From a virus: 48,403 nucleotides of DNA. The translations under genes and the position numbers were made by a program. Positions 23,935 through 32,797 of the stretch are shown piece by piece (the first letter of the stretch is position 1; every line of letters starts with the position of its first letter). The notes under the pieces are model-generated. The model worked only from the letters and a program-made list of their open reading frames with translations, was not told the DNA's origin and made no database searches. Location: IMG/VR virus record IMGVR_UViG_3300047443_000189, positions 1 through 48,403 of that record; one strand, 5' to 3'.

Positions 23935-24261
23935 ATGATCGGAATGGATCGCCACACCGGGCAGCCCATCTCCGGTATCGAGCATTTACGTCAGTCCGTT
24001 CAAGACATTCTCAGTACGCCACTGCTGAGCCGCCGCGAGCGTCCGGAGTACGGCAGCAAACTGCGGCGCATGGTCGACCTGCCCATCAACGAAGGCTGGA
24101 AGAGCGCCGCGCAAGCCGAGGCCGCCCGGGCGCTGGGCCAGTGGGAGCCGCGACTAAAGCTTGAGCGGATAGGTGTCCTGTCTGTACTGGGCGGGCAAAT
24201 CAATATGCAGATCAGCGGCGAATACCTCGGTGTGCGCGGCACGTTGGAGGTGTGGGTATGA
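23935..24261 (+). CDS. Baseplate protein W (gp25-like)
   Basis: 108 aa. Shows the gp25/W lysozyme-like baseplate pattern: SGIEHLRQSVQDILSTPLLSRRERPEYGSKLRRMVDLPIN. It forms part of the inner baseplate and starts sheath polymerisation. AAGGA upstream; the stop overlaps gene J as ATGA. Confidence 0.95.
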   Translation: MIGMDRHTGQPISGIEHLRQSVQDILSTPLLSRRERPEYGSKLRRMVDLPINEGWKSAAQAEAARALGQWEPRLKLERIGVLSVLGGQINMQISGEYLGVRGTLEVWV

Positions 24262-25142
24262 GTACCCTGGTGGATCTGTCGGAGTTGCCGGCACCGGAGG
24301 TGCTGGAGCCGCTGGACTTTGAAGTCGCGTATGACGAAGCGCTGGGCGTTTTCCGTGGGCACATGGGCGACAACTGGACGGCTTCACTGGAAAGCGACCC
24401 GGTCACCAAGCTGCTGGAGGTCGGCAGCTATATCAAGCTCGGCAATCGGGCGCGGGTCAATGATGCGGCCAAAGCGCAATTGCTGGCCCATGCCACTGGC
24501 GGCGATCTGGATCACCTGGCGGCCAACGTTAATCTGAAACGTCTGGTGATTCAGCCGGCCGATCCGCTGGCGGTGCCACCCGTCGCGGCGATCCTGGAAT
24601 CTCACGACGCCCTGCGTGAGCGGGTGCAGTTGGCGTACGAAGGTTTGACCACCGCCGGTCCGCGTAACAGCTACATCCTGCATGCCCGTAATGCGTCGGC
24701 GTTGGTTTCCGATGCCACTGCCGAAAGTCCTTCGCCGGCCTGCGTTGATCTCACCGTCTTGGGGCTTGAGGGTGACGGTACGGTCGGTCCCGATTTGTTG
24801 GCATTGGTAGCCGACGCGGTGAATGACGAGGACGTGCGTCCGGTCGGTGATCGCGTGACGGTACGCGGCGCCGAGATACTGCACTACAGCATCGATGCGG
24901 TGCTGCACATGAAAGGTACCGGCCCGGAAAACGATGCCGCGCTCGTTGAAGCGATCAAGCGTCTGGAAGCCTGGATCAACCCGCGTCGCCGGTTAGGGCT
25001 TGAGGTGGCGCGCTCCGGGGTCGATGCGCAACTGCATGTCGCGGGCGTGGCTCGGGTCGAACTCAAGAATTGGCAGGATCTGGCCCCGACCAAGGCGCAA
25101 GCCGCTTACTGCACGGGATACAGCGTCGTGCTGGGAGGGTGA
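24258..25142 (+). CDS. Baseplate protein J
   Basis: 294 aa. P2 gpJ-like: N-terminal VDLSELPAPEVLEPLDFEV, the LGNRARVNDAAKAQLLAHATGGDLDHLAANVNLKR helix, then RERVQLAYEGLTTAGPRNSYILHA and the EDVRPVGDRVTVRGAEI beta part. It forms the baseplate wedge with I. ATG 24258 overlaps the W stop. Confidence 0.95.
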   Translation: MSTLVDLSELPAPEVLEPLDFEVAYDEALGVFRGHMGDNWTASLESDPVTKLLEVGSYIKLGNRARVNDAAKAQLLAHATGGDLDHLAANVNLKRLVIQPADPLAVPPVAAILESHDALRERVQLAYEGLTTAGPRNSYILHARNASALVSDATAESPSPACVDLTVLGLEGDGTVGPDLLALVADAVNDEDVRPVGDRVTVRGAEILHYSIDAVLHMKGTGPENDAALVEAIKRLEAWINPRRRLGLEVARSGVDAQLHVAGVARVELKNWQDLAPTKAQAAYCTGYSVVLGG

Positions 25143-25143
25143 C

Positions 25144-25752
25144 ATGCGCAGTCTTTTACCACTCAACAGCACGCCGCTGGAGCGCGCTATTGAGGCGACA
25201 TTCGTTGAGCAAACGCTGATCCCGCTGCGCACGTTGTACAACCCCGATACCTGTCCCGTGCATCTGCTGCCACACCTGGCCTGGGCGTGGTCGGTCGACC
25301 GTTGGGATCCGGACTGGTCGGAGCCGGTCAAGCGCGCGGCGATTAAAGCCTCGTTCTACATCCACAAACACAAGGGCACCATCGGCGCACTGCGGCGGGT
25401 GGTCGAACCCTTGGGTTATCTCATCGAGGTGCTGGAGTGGTGGCAGACCGTGCCTTTGGGGATCCCGGGTACTTTCGCGCTGAAGGTCGGTGTGCTCGAC
25501 ACCGGGATCACCGAGGAAATGTATCAGGAGCTGGAGCGCCTGATCGACGATGCCAAACCCGTCACCCGGCACCTGACCGGGTTGGCGATCAGCCTGGAAA
25601 CCCAAGGCGCTTTGAACATTGCGGTGTCCCTCTCCGAAGGCGACGTAATCGACGTTTACCCGCCGGTGATGCGTGACATCGAGGTCACGGGCCGCTTCGG
25701 TGTGGTCGGCCGCGAACACTCCATAGACACCCTGGACGTTTATTATGATTGA
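25144..25752 (+). CDS. Tail protein I (baseplate wedge)
   Basis: 202 aa from ATG 25144. P2 gpI-like: LLPLNSTPLERAIEATF, LPHLAWAWSVDRWDPDW, and HKHKGTIGALRRVVEPLGY. It links the baseplate to the tail fibres encoded next; the stop overlaps the fibre start by 8 bp. Confidence 0.94.
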   Translation: MRSLLPLNSTPLERAIEATFVEQTLIPLRTLYNPDTCPVHLLPHLAWAWSVDRWDPDWSEPVKRAAIKASFYIHKHKGTIGALRRVVEPLGYLIEVLEWWQTVPLGIPGTFALKVGVLDTGITEEMYQELERLIDDAKPVTRHLTGLAISLETQGALNIAVSLSEGDVIDVYPPVMRDIEVTGRFGVVGREHSIDTLDVYYD

Positions 25753-27511
25753 TGCGAATTCGCAGTTTTTAGCGATCCTCACAAACGTGGGCATGGCCAA
25801 ACAGGCGAACGCCGACGCGCTCGGCATTCCCTGGAAGATCACCGAAATGGGCGTCGGGGATGCCAACGGCACCGACCCGATCCCCAGCGCAACACAAACC
25901 AAACTGATCAGCGAGTGGCGCCGCCGGCCGTTGAATCAGCTCAAGACTGACCCGGCTAACCCGACGGTACTGATCGCCGAGCAGATTATTCCGGCCGATG
26001 AAGGCGGTAAGTGGATTCGCGAAATTGGGCTGTACGACATCGACGGCGATCTGGTCGCGGTGGCCAACTGCGCGCCGAGTTTCAAGCCGCTCCTGTCGCA
26101 AGGTTCGGGCCGCACCCAGATTGTGCGGATGAACTTCATTGTCACCAGTACCGGCAACATCACGCTTAAGATCGATCCGGGCGTGGTGGTGGCGACGCGT
26201 GACTATGTCGATCAAAAGGTATTGGAGGAGCTGGGCAAGCAGAACTTTAAACACTCGGTACTGGTGGCGACCTCCGGCAATGTGGTGTTGAGCGGCCTTC
26301 AGACCATTGACGGCGTGGCCTTGGTCGCAGGCGCGCGGGTGTTGGTGAAGAATCAGGCCGCAGCCAAGGACAACGGCCTGTACAGCGTGTCTGCGGCGGG
26401 TGTATGGACGCGTAGCGCGGATGCCGATAGCAGTCTGGAAGTCACGCCCGGGTTGTTTGTGCATGTCGAGCGCGGCACAACCAACGGCGACAGCATTTGG
26501 CAGTTGGTGACGGATGCGCCGATTGTCCTGGGCGTGACGGATCTGCTGTTTGAAATGGCGGCCGGGCGCACCGGTGTCAATGCCGGAACGTACCGCAGTG
26601 TGACCGTGGACAAATACGGTCGGGTGGTGGGCGGGACCAACCCGACCACGCTGGCCGGTTATGGGATCACCGACGTCTTCACCAAAACCGAAACAATCGA
26701 CTTGATTAACGGCGCGGGCCAAATCCCTTTAGTGGAGGTCAACACCTCCAAGTCCTTGGTGGCGGCCGAGTTGGGTCTTGTCCAGATTGATGCCAGCGCG
26801 GCGGCGTTGACGGTTGAACTGCCCGATGCCAACTCGGCGCTGGGTGTTCGTGGTGTGGTGGTGCGACGGGTCGATAACACCAGTAACCGGCTGGTGATCA
26901 AGGCGGCCGGTACCAACAAAATCAAGTTCCATACTCATCTGAATGCGGCCGGCTATTCGTTCCTGGTCCTGATGGGGGCCGGGGATTATTGGCATTTGCG
27001 CAGTGATGGCAAGGGCAACTGGATACCGATTGCGCGCTTAGACGGTACGGCACTCGGGCGGCCGGTGCTTGAAACGACCACCGTATTGAATCCAGGGGGG
27101 CACGTCCCGTTGGGCAATGCCCTCTTTGTTCGTGCCGATTGGCCCTGGTTGTGGGACCACGCTCAGCAGTCGGGAATGCTGACTACGGAAGCCGCTCGCG
27201 CGGGTATGGAGGGCGGCTGGACCTCGGGCGATGGCGCGACCACGTTCCGGAGTCCAGATCCGCGCGGTAAATTCTTCCGCCCCCTTGACGAGTCCGCCGG
27301 AGTCGACCCTGGCCGCGTAGGCGGTAGCTCTCAACTCGATGAGTTAAAGAGTCACGGCCACTATGTGGGTTCCGTAACCTACGGCACCCAGATGATGGGC
27401 GGCGGGAGCGTCACCTATGCCGCCTGGAGTGGTGGCAACACGGGCGCGACAGGCGGATCTGAGACACGCCCGAAAAACATCGCCTATCCGGGCCGAATTA
27501 AAGTGATCTGA
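25745..27511 (+). CDS. Tail fibre protein (gpH-like)
   Basis: 588 aa. The N-terminal ~150 residues match the tail-collar fibre baseplate-attachment domain (FLAILTNVGMAKQANADALGIPWKITEMGVGDANG). A repeated beta stem follows (SGLQTIDGVALVAGARVLVKNQ; GRTGVNAGTYRSVTVDKYGRVVGG). The C-terminus is a collar-like tip (FRSPDPRGKFFRPLDE ... GRVGGSSQLDELKSHGH ... ETRPKNIAYPGRIKV). The tip should decide host range. A fibre assembly gene follows. Confidence 0.92.
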   Translation: MIDANSQFLAILTNVGMAKQANADALGIPWKITEMGVGDANGTDPIPSATQTKLISEWRRRPLNQLKTDPANPTVLIAEQIIPADEGGKWIREIGLYDIDGDLVAVANCAPSFKPLLSQGSGRTQIVRMNFIVTSTGNITLKIDPGVVVATRDYVDQKVLEELGKQNFKHSVLVATSGNVVLSGLQTIDGVALVAGARVLVKNQAAAKDNGLYSVSAAGVWTRSADADSSLEVTPGLFVHVERGTTNGDSIWQLVTDAPIVLGVTDLLFEMAAGRTGVNAGTYRSVTVDKYGRVVGGTNPTTLAGYGITDVFTKTETIDLINGAGQIPLVEVNTSKSLVAAELGLVQIDASAAALTVELPDANSALGVRGVVVRRVDNTSNRLVIKAAGTNKIKFHTHLNAAGYSFLVLMGAGDYWHLRSDGKGNWIPIARLDGTALGRPVLETTTVLNPGGHVPLGNALFVRADWPWLWDHAQQSGMLTTEAARAGMEGGWTSGDGATTFRSPDPRGKFFRPLDESAGVDPGRVGGSSQLDELKSHGHYVGSVTYGTQMMGGGSVTYAAWSGGNTGATGGSETRPKNIAYPGRIKVI

Positions 27512-27518
27512 GGTTCTA

Positions 27519-28073
27519 ATGAATATCTATTTGTTCGATCCGCTCGGCATTCTTTCCGGGCCGTTTGAGTTGTCAGAGTTTCCGGAGGTCCCGGGGTTTG
27601 GCCAATATCTGCCGGGCAATACCGTCCAGCTGGAAAATCCTCTGAGCCAGCCCGAGGCTGGCCACGTATGGGTGCTGGTCGATGGGGAGCCGCAACTATT
27701 GGCCGACTATCGCGGCATGGTTTACCACACGGATACCGGCGCCGAGGAAGAGCATTTCGAGCTTGGCGATCTGCCTGAAGGACTGACCGCCAAGCCCCGG
27801 CCAGGTCAGTTCTATGTGTGGGCTGGTGGCGATTGGGCTCTGGATGCGGCGGCGCAGATTGCGGCGGCGCAAGCGGGTGAGCGAGCGTGGCGCAATGCAC
27901 AGGTCGCCGCGACTGACTATCTGGTAATGCCGGATTATCCGATCACCGCTGAACAGCGATCCGACCTGTATGCCTACCGCCAGGCGTTACGCGATTGGCC
28001 GGATGTGACGCTTTTTCCTGATCAGTCAGGCCGCCCCCAGCCCCCGGCCTGGATGGCCAGCTTGGCCCAATAA
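27519..28073 (+). CDS. Tail fibre assembly chaperone (gpG/Tfa-like)
   Basis: 184 aa. Begins NIYLFDPLGILSGPFELSEFPEVPGFG and ends with the usual helical region ERAWRNAQVAATDYLVMPDYPITAEQRSDLYAYRQALRDWP and a PQPPAW-type tail, as in fibre assembly proteins. Expected to fold and trimerise the fibre encoded just upstream. Confidence 0.9.
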   Translation: MNIYLFDPLGILSGPFELSEFPEVPGFGQYLPGNTVQLENPLSQPEAGHVWVLVDGEPQLLADYRGMVYHTDTGAEEEHFELGDLPEGLTAKPRPGQFYVWAGGDWALDAAAQIAAAQAGERAWRNAQVAATDYLVMPDYPITAEQRSDLYAYRQALRDWPDVTLFPDQSGRPQPPAWMASLAQ

Positions 28074-28099
28074 CGCCTCGCACTGACGGGGCGTTTTCT
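28072..28099 (+). terminator. Intrinsic terminator after the fibre genes
   Basis: A 9-bp stem with one T-G wobble (28072-28080/28087-28095) is followed by TTTTCTTTT. It overlaps the fibre-assembly stop codon. Confidence 0.82.
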
Positions 28100-28131
28100 T
28101 TTCCGTTACACGCAATTCGAACATCCCTGAC

Positions 28132-28155
28132 AGCCTCGCCTATGCGGGGCTTTTT
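28132..28155 (+). terminator. Second tandem terminator before the sheath gene
   Basis: An 8-bp stem with one wobble (28132-28139/28144-28151) then TTTTT. Tandem terminators imply that sheath and tube genes are expressed either by readthrough or from a promoter not recognised here. Confidence 0.75.
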
Positions 28156-28176
28156 CATTCCTGGAGATTGAGCCTT

Positions 28177-29343
28177 ATGAGTTTCTTTCACGGTGTCACG
28201 ACCACCTCGGTCGATACCGGCGCGCGCACCATCTCGTTGCCGTCGTCCTCGATCATCGGTCTGTGCGACACCTTCACCCCGGGCATGCTCGGTGGCGGCA
28301 CGGCCAAGGCCGGCGAGCTGAAGCTGATCACCACCGAGCGCGAAGCCATTGCGGCATTCGGCGCCAGTGCGGCGATTACCAAGGCCTGCCAGGCGATCTA
28401 CGCCAAGGCAAAGGCGGTCATCGTCGCCATCGGCGTGCCGAAGATGGATGACCCCGCGTTGCAGACTTCGGCCATTATCGGGGGCGTGCTGGCCTCGGGT
28501 CAGCGCACCGGCCTGCAGGCGTTGCTTGATGGCAAAAGTCTGTTCAACGCCCAGCCGCGGCTGCTGATCGCGCCGGGGCATTCGGCGACACAGGCGGTAG
28601 CCACCGCCATCGACAGCCTGGCGCAGAAGCTGCGGGCCATCGGCATCATCGACGGGCCGTGCACCACCGACGAGGCCGCCATGGCCTACGCCGACAACTT
28701 CGGCAGCCGCAACCTGTTCATGGTCGACCCGGGCGTGCAGTTCTGGGACACCGGCACCAGTGCGACGGTGAATGCCCCGGGCTCGGCGTGGACGGCCGGC
28801 CTGTTCGCTTGGACGGATGCGACCTACGGCTTCTGGGCCTCGCCGTCGAACAAGGAGTTCACCGGCATCACTGGCACCACCCGCGCCGTCGAGTACCTCG
28901 ATGGTGACGAAACCTGCCGGGCCAACCTGCTCAACAACGCGAAGATCACCACGATCATTCGCGACGACGGTTACCGCCTGTGGGGCAATCGGACGCTGTC
29001 CAGCGATCCGAAGTGGGCGTTCGTCACCCGGGTGCGCACGCTGTTCATCCTCATGGATGCGGTGCAGGCCGGGCACAAATGGGCGGTCGACCGCTCGATC
29101 ACCAAGACCTACGTCAAGGACGTCACCGACGGTCTGGAGGCGTTCATGCGTGACCTGAAGAACCAAGGTGCGGTGATCAACTTCGAGGTGTACGCGGATC
29201 ATGAATTGAACACGGCCAGCCAGATCGAACAGGGCAAGGTGTATTGGCGCATCCGCTTCACCGACGTGCCGCCGGCCGAGAACCCGAATTTCCTTTTTGA
29301 AGTCACCAACGAATGGATGACCGAAGTGCTTGAAGCCGCCTAA
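28177..29343 (+). CDS. Contractile tail sheath protein (FI)
   Basis: 388 aa, matching P2 FI in length and pattern: FFHGVTTTSVDTGARTISLPSSSIIGLCDTF near the N-terminus and the conserved C-terminal GAVINFEVYADHELNTASQIEQGKVYWRIRFTDVPPAENP. ATG 28177 is chosen with GGAG 28163-28166; an in-frame TTG at 28168 is too close to that site. It contracts around the tube to drive infection. Confidence 0.96.
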   Translation: MSFFHGVTTTSVDTGARTISLPSSSIIGLCDTFTPGMLGGGTAKAGELKLITTEREAIAAFGASAAITKACQAIYAKAKAVIVAIGVPKMDDPALQTSAIIGGVLASGQRTGLQALLDGKSLFNAQPRLLIAPGHSATQAVATAIDSLAQKLRAIGIIDGPCTTDEAAMAYADNFGSRNLFMVDPGVQFWDTGTSATVNAPGSAWTAGLFAWTDATYGFWASPSNKEFTGITGTTRAVEYLDGDETCRANLLNNAKITTIIRDDGYRLWGNRTLSSDPKWAFVTRVRTLFILMDAVQAGHKWAVDRSITKTYVKDVTDGLEAFMRDLKNQGAVINFEVYADHELNTASQIEQGKVYWRIRFTDVPPAENPNFLFEVTNEWMTEVLEAA

Positions 29344-29355
29344 GGAGGCCACCTG

Positions 29356-29859
29356 ATGATTCCTGAAGTTCTGTCCAACTGCGCCGGGTTTATCGACGGC
29401 GTGAGTTTTGCCGGCGAAATGCCGAGCCTCACCCTGCCCAAGGTGGTGCTGAAAACCGAAACCTACCGGGGCGGCGGCATGGCCGGCGAGATCGAGATCC
29501 CGACCGGTGTGGAAAAACTCGAAGCCGGGTTCACCACCAACGGCGTGCGTCGCGAGGCCTTGAAATGGTTTGGCCTCTCCGACCGCACCGCGTGCAACGC
29601 GGTGTTCCGGGGCTCGTTCAAGGGCCTAAAGGGCAAGGTCACCCCGGTCATCGTCACCATGCGCGGTGGCCTCAAAGAGGTCGACATGGGGGACTGGAAA
29701 CCCGGTGAAAAAGCCGAAAGCAAACACAACATGGCGCTGACCTATTACAAGCTCGAAGTCGATGGTCGGCTGATCTACGAGATCGACATGGTCGGCATGG
29801 TGCTGGTGGTCGACGGCGTCGATCAACTCGCGGAAGAACGTTCGGCCCTGGGCCTTTAA
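29356..29859 (+). CDS. Tail tube protein (FII)
   Basis: 167 aa. P2 FII-like: LPKVVLKTETYRGGGMAGEIEIPTGVEKLEAGFT and the C-terminal DMGDWKPGEKAESKHNMALTYYKLEVDG. AAGGAGG precedes the ATG. It polymerises into the inner tube inside the sheath. Confidence 0.96.
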   Translation: MIPEVLSNCAGFIDGVSFAGEMPSLTLPKVVLKTETYRGGGMAGEIEIPTGVEKLEAGFTTNGVRREALKWFGLSDRTACNAVFRGSFKGLKGKVTPVIVTMRGGLKEVDMGDWKPGEKAESKHNMALTYYKLEVDGRLIYEIDMVGMVLVVDGVDQLAEERSALGL

Positions 29860-29868
29860 GGAAAAAAC

Positions 29869-30180
29869 ATGACTCAAGCAATGGCCAAAGACTCGCTGCC
29901 CAAGTGGCTGCACATTACCGAAGACGGCTTTCGCATCGCCCTCAAATACCCGACCGAGCTGAGCGGTGTGCTGGTCGATAGCATGTCGATGCGTGCTCCC
30001 TGCGTACGCGATATTCGTGCCGCGCAGGCCACCTGCAGCGGTGATGAGGAGAAACGTGAGATGTCGCTGTTTGCCTCGCTGACCCAAACCCCAGAGGCAG
30101 ATTTGATGGCGCTCAAGCTGGTCGACTACATGCGTCTGCAGGGCGGCTATTTTCGTCTGGTCCAAGACGACGGCGTTTGA
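29869..30180 (+). CDS. Tail assembly chaperone E
   Basis: 103 aa. Small acidic/helical protein in the P2 gpE position, with SLFASLTQTPEADLMALKLVDYMRLQGGYF before the stop. It coats the tape measure during tube assembly. An overlapping +1-frame extension (to 30292) encodes an E'-type C-terminus with no start codon in a sensible place, indicating a programmed frameshift; see the separate entry. Confidence 0.9.
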   Translation: MTQAMAKDSLPKWLHITEDGFRIALKYPTELSGVLVDSMSMRAPCVRDIRAAQATCSGDEEKREMSLFASLTQTPEADLMALKLVDYMRLQGGYFRLVQDDGV

Positions 30181-30292
30181 TGCAACCACGTTGAAAACCC
30201 TGGCCAAACGGGTGGCCAAAGAGACCGGATTCTCGGCGGCCGAGATCGTGGCCATGCCATTCAACGAACTGGTGTGGTGGCTCACGGATTGA
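29869..30292 (+). CDS. E+E' frameshift extension of the tail assembly chaperone
   Basis: The +1 frame overlapping the end of E is open to TGA 30290-30292 and encodes an E'-like peptide (TLKTLAKRVAKETGFSAAEIVAMPFNELVWWLTD). E ends GGC GTT TGA T at 30172-30181. A +1 slip at GTT-TGA would continue as GAT GCA ACC, fusing the two, in a context resembling the prfB CTT-TGA site. No long homopolymer typical of -1 or -2 slippage is present. The fusion product would be about 140 aa. Known phages of this type make the longer chaperone by frameshifting; the exact site here is inferred. Confidence 0.6.
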
Positions 30293-30328
30293 GCCACCGT
30301 TCATTTCTCCGACGCTTAGGGCACGCAT

Positions 30329-32785
30329 ATGGCGAACAAACTGGCGCTTGGCTTTGTCATCGGTGGCGCCGTCGATTCAACGGTGGGCAAAGCGTTCAAG
30401 GACGTCGAAAGTAAAATCAAACACCTGGACGCGGTGGGTACCAAAGCCCGGGTGTTGCAAAACACCATCGGCGACACGATTCGCCTGCGCGAGGAGTGGC
30501 GCAAGGCGCACATGGCCGGCGCCGAAGGCGCGGGCAAGCTGCTGAGCAAACTGGAAAAGAACCTCGAGCTGCTGAAGAAACAGGGCATCGAGGTCGGTCG
30601 GCTCAACAAGGCCTACACCGCGATGGGCCGGGTCGCCGCCGGGGCTGAACTGAAGGCGCTAGGGCACAGGCAACTGGAGGAGGGGCGTTCGGGCCTCAAG
30701 AGCAGCGTCGGTCAGGCCGGGGCCATGGTCGCCGCCGTGGCCATCCCGACCAAGGTCAGCGCGGACTTCAGCGCGATCATTCGCGACATCGCGATCAAGG
30801 CCAACATTGCCAATGATCCCAAAGAAACGCAGATGTCCAAGACGATTATCGACACGTCACGGGACACCGGCATGGCGCGCAACCAGGTGGCCGAGGTGGT
30901 CAACGCGTTGGTCGGTGCCGGCATGGAGCTGGACAAGGCCCTGCAATACGCGCCGACGGCGGCCAAGTTTGCGATTGGGCAAGGGTCGGACGGCGGCGAA
31001 ACCGCGCGCATGATCAACGCCCTGGGGCAGAACGCCAAGATCACTGACCCGGCCATGATGCAAAAAGCCCTGGAGGCAATCGCTTATCAGGGGCAGGCGG
31101 GCAGCTTTGAAGCGGCCGACATGGCTAAGTGGTTCCCTGAGCTGCTCGCCGGCATGGGCAAGCTGGGCATCACCGGCATGGACTCGGTGACGCAACTGGG
31201 CGCCATGCTGCAGGTGCAAATGAAAACGGCCGGCGGTTCCGATGAGGCGGCCAATAACCTGAAAAACTGGATGGAAAAGATCGGCTCGGGAGAGACGGTC
31301 GCGGCCTACAAAAAGGCCGGGATTGATTACCAGGCGTCGATGACCACCGGCCTGCAAAGCGGTATGTCGACGCTGGAATCGAGTTTTGCCCTAGCGCAGA
31401 AGTACATTGCGGCCACCGACCCGAAGAAGGCGGCGGCCATGGCGCAAGCCACGGCGAAGATCAGCAAGGAGACGGACCCGGAAAAGGCGAAAGCCATGAT
31501 CGCGTCTCTGGAGCAAGCCTTGCGCACCGGTGACCTGTTTTCGGACATGCAAGTCAAGGCGGCTCTCACTGCGTACACGCAGAACAAGGACCTATACAGC
31601 AAACTGAAAAATGACTCGGCGCAGGCGGTCGGTATTCTCGACAAAAACCTGGCGGAACGCCGGCAGACGTCCTCACAAAAATGGGCCGAGATGGCCCAGA
31701 GCATGGACGACGGCATGCGCAGCATCGGAGATGCGTTGCGGCCGGTGACCGATGCAGTGGCTGAGGGCATTGCCAGCGTGGCCCGTCGCCTGACCGAATT
31801 CTCCGATGCAACCCCGCGTCTGGTGACCGGCATCGGTGCCGCTGTGGCCGGGTTGGTCGCCCTGAGTACTGTGGTCAGCGCGTTCAAAATGGGCAAGGGC
31901 CTGATGAACATTGGGCGCGGCACTTTGTTGGGCAACCCGAATATTCTGCAGAAGGTGATTGTCACCAACATGTCCGCCCTGGGTGGCGGACTGGAGGCCG
32001 GCGACCTCGATGCTGGTGGCGGCAAGGATAAGAAGGGCGGTAAGGGCGGCAGTGTGGGGCGCGGTGGCAGTATCGCGGCGGGCATGAAAGGGCCGGCCGC
32101 ATTAGCGGTGATCGACGCCGGCTTCAAGGCCGTCGACACCTACAACAACGCTGTGACGCAGGACGAAAAAGCTCAGGGTTACGGCGAGGCCGCCGGGGGA
32201 TTGGCCGGCACGCTGGCCGGCGCGGCGGCGGGTGCGGCCATCGGTACGGCCGTGCCGCTGATCGGCAATATCGTCGGCGGACTGATCGGCGGTTATCTCG
32301 GTTACATGGGCGGTGATGCCCTCGGCGGTTATGCCGGCAAGTCGATGTTTGGCTCCGATAAAGCGCTGAAGAGCCTGCCGGCCGCCGGGCCGCTGATGAT
32401 GACCAATGCCGGGCAGAACATCCCGCCGGTGATGGGCGATATCGCTCGTTCGTTTGCGCCGACTAAATCCGCCGCTACACCGGGCCTATTGCCGGAGCGG
32501 GAAGCTGACGGCCCCGCGTTGGGCGATGTCACACGCTCCCTGAGCAAACCTACGGTGCCGAGTGTGCCGGCGTTGTTGGCCCCGGTTCCTGCAGCACCCA
32601 AGGCCGAGCCGCCGAAGATCGAGCAGCGGGTGGAGATTCAGGCCCCACTGCACATCACCGTGCAGGGCGATGTGAAGGATCCGGCGCAACTGGCGCGAGA
32701 GCTGCAGCCCTACATTGATCAGCAATTGCGCCAGTCCACCCAGCAGCTGCAGAACCGCACGCTGTATGACGAACCGCATGTGTAA
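30329..32785 (+). CDS. Tail tape measure protein
   Basis: 818 aa. A long helical protein (KLEKNLELLKKQGIEVGRLNKAY), a TMP-type conserved region (FSAIIRDIAIKANI ... VAEVVNALVGAGMELDKALQYAP), hydrophobic Gly/Ala-rich segments (about 630-690) that may insert in the host membrane, and a C-terminal amphipathic region. Its length sets tail length. Follows the chaperone genes as expected. Confidence 0.94.
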   Translation: MANKLALGFVIGGAVDSTVGKAFKDVESKIKHLDAVGTKARVLQNTIGDTIRLREEWRKAHMAGAEGAGKLLSKLEKNLELLKKQGIEVGRLNKAYTAMGRVAAGAELKALGHRQLEEGRSGLKSSVGQAGAMVAAVAIPTKVSADFSAIIRDIAIKANIANDPKETQMSKTIIDTSRDTGMARNQVAEVVNALVGAGMELDKALQYAPTAAKFAIGQGSDGGETARMINALGQNAKITDPAMMQKALEAIAYQGQAGSFEAADMAKWFPELLAGMGKLGITGMDSVTQLGAMLQVQMKTAGGSDEAANNLKNWMEKIGSGETVAAYKKAGIDYQASMTTGLQSGMSTLESSFALAQKYIAATDPKKAAAMAQATAKISKETDPEKAKAMIASLEQALRTGDLFSDMQVKAALTAYTQNKDLYSKLKNDSAQAVGILDKNLAERRQTSSQKWAEMAQSMDDGMRSIGDALRPVTDAVAEGIASVARRLTEFSDATPRLVTGIGAAVAGLVALSTVVSAFKMGKGLMNIGRGTLLGNPNILQKVIVTNMSALGGGLEAGDLDAGGGKDKKGGKGGSVGRGGSIAAGMKGPAALAVIDAGFKAVDTYNNAVTQDEKAQGYGEAAGGLAGTLAGAAAGAAIGTAVPLIGNIVGGLIGGYLGYMGGDALGGYAGKSMFGSDKALKSLPAAGPLMMTNAGQNIPPVMGDIARSFAPTKSAATPGLLPEREADGPALGDVTRSLSKPTVPSVPALLAPVPAAPKAEPPKIEQRVEIQAPLHITVQGDVKDPAQLARELQPYIDQQLRQSTQQLQNRTLYDEPHV

Positions 32786-32797
32786 CGAGGAGGGCCA

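Noticed and set aside
30148-30156. Classical -1 slippage at TATTTTCG in the E gene
   Set aside because: The E' extension is in the +1 frame; a -1 shift reaches a stop after about 14 codons.
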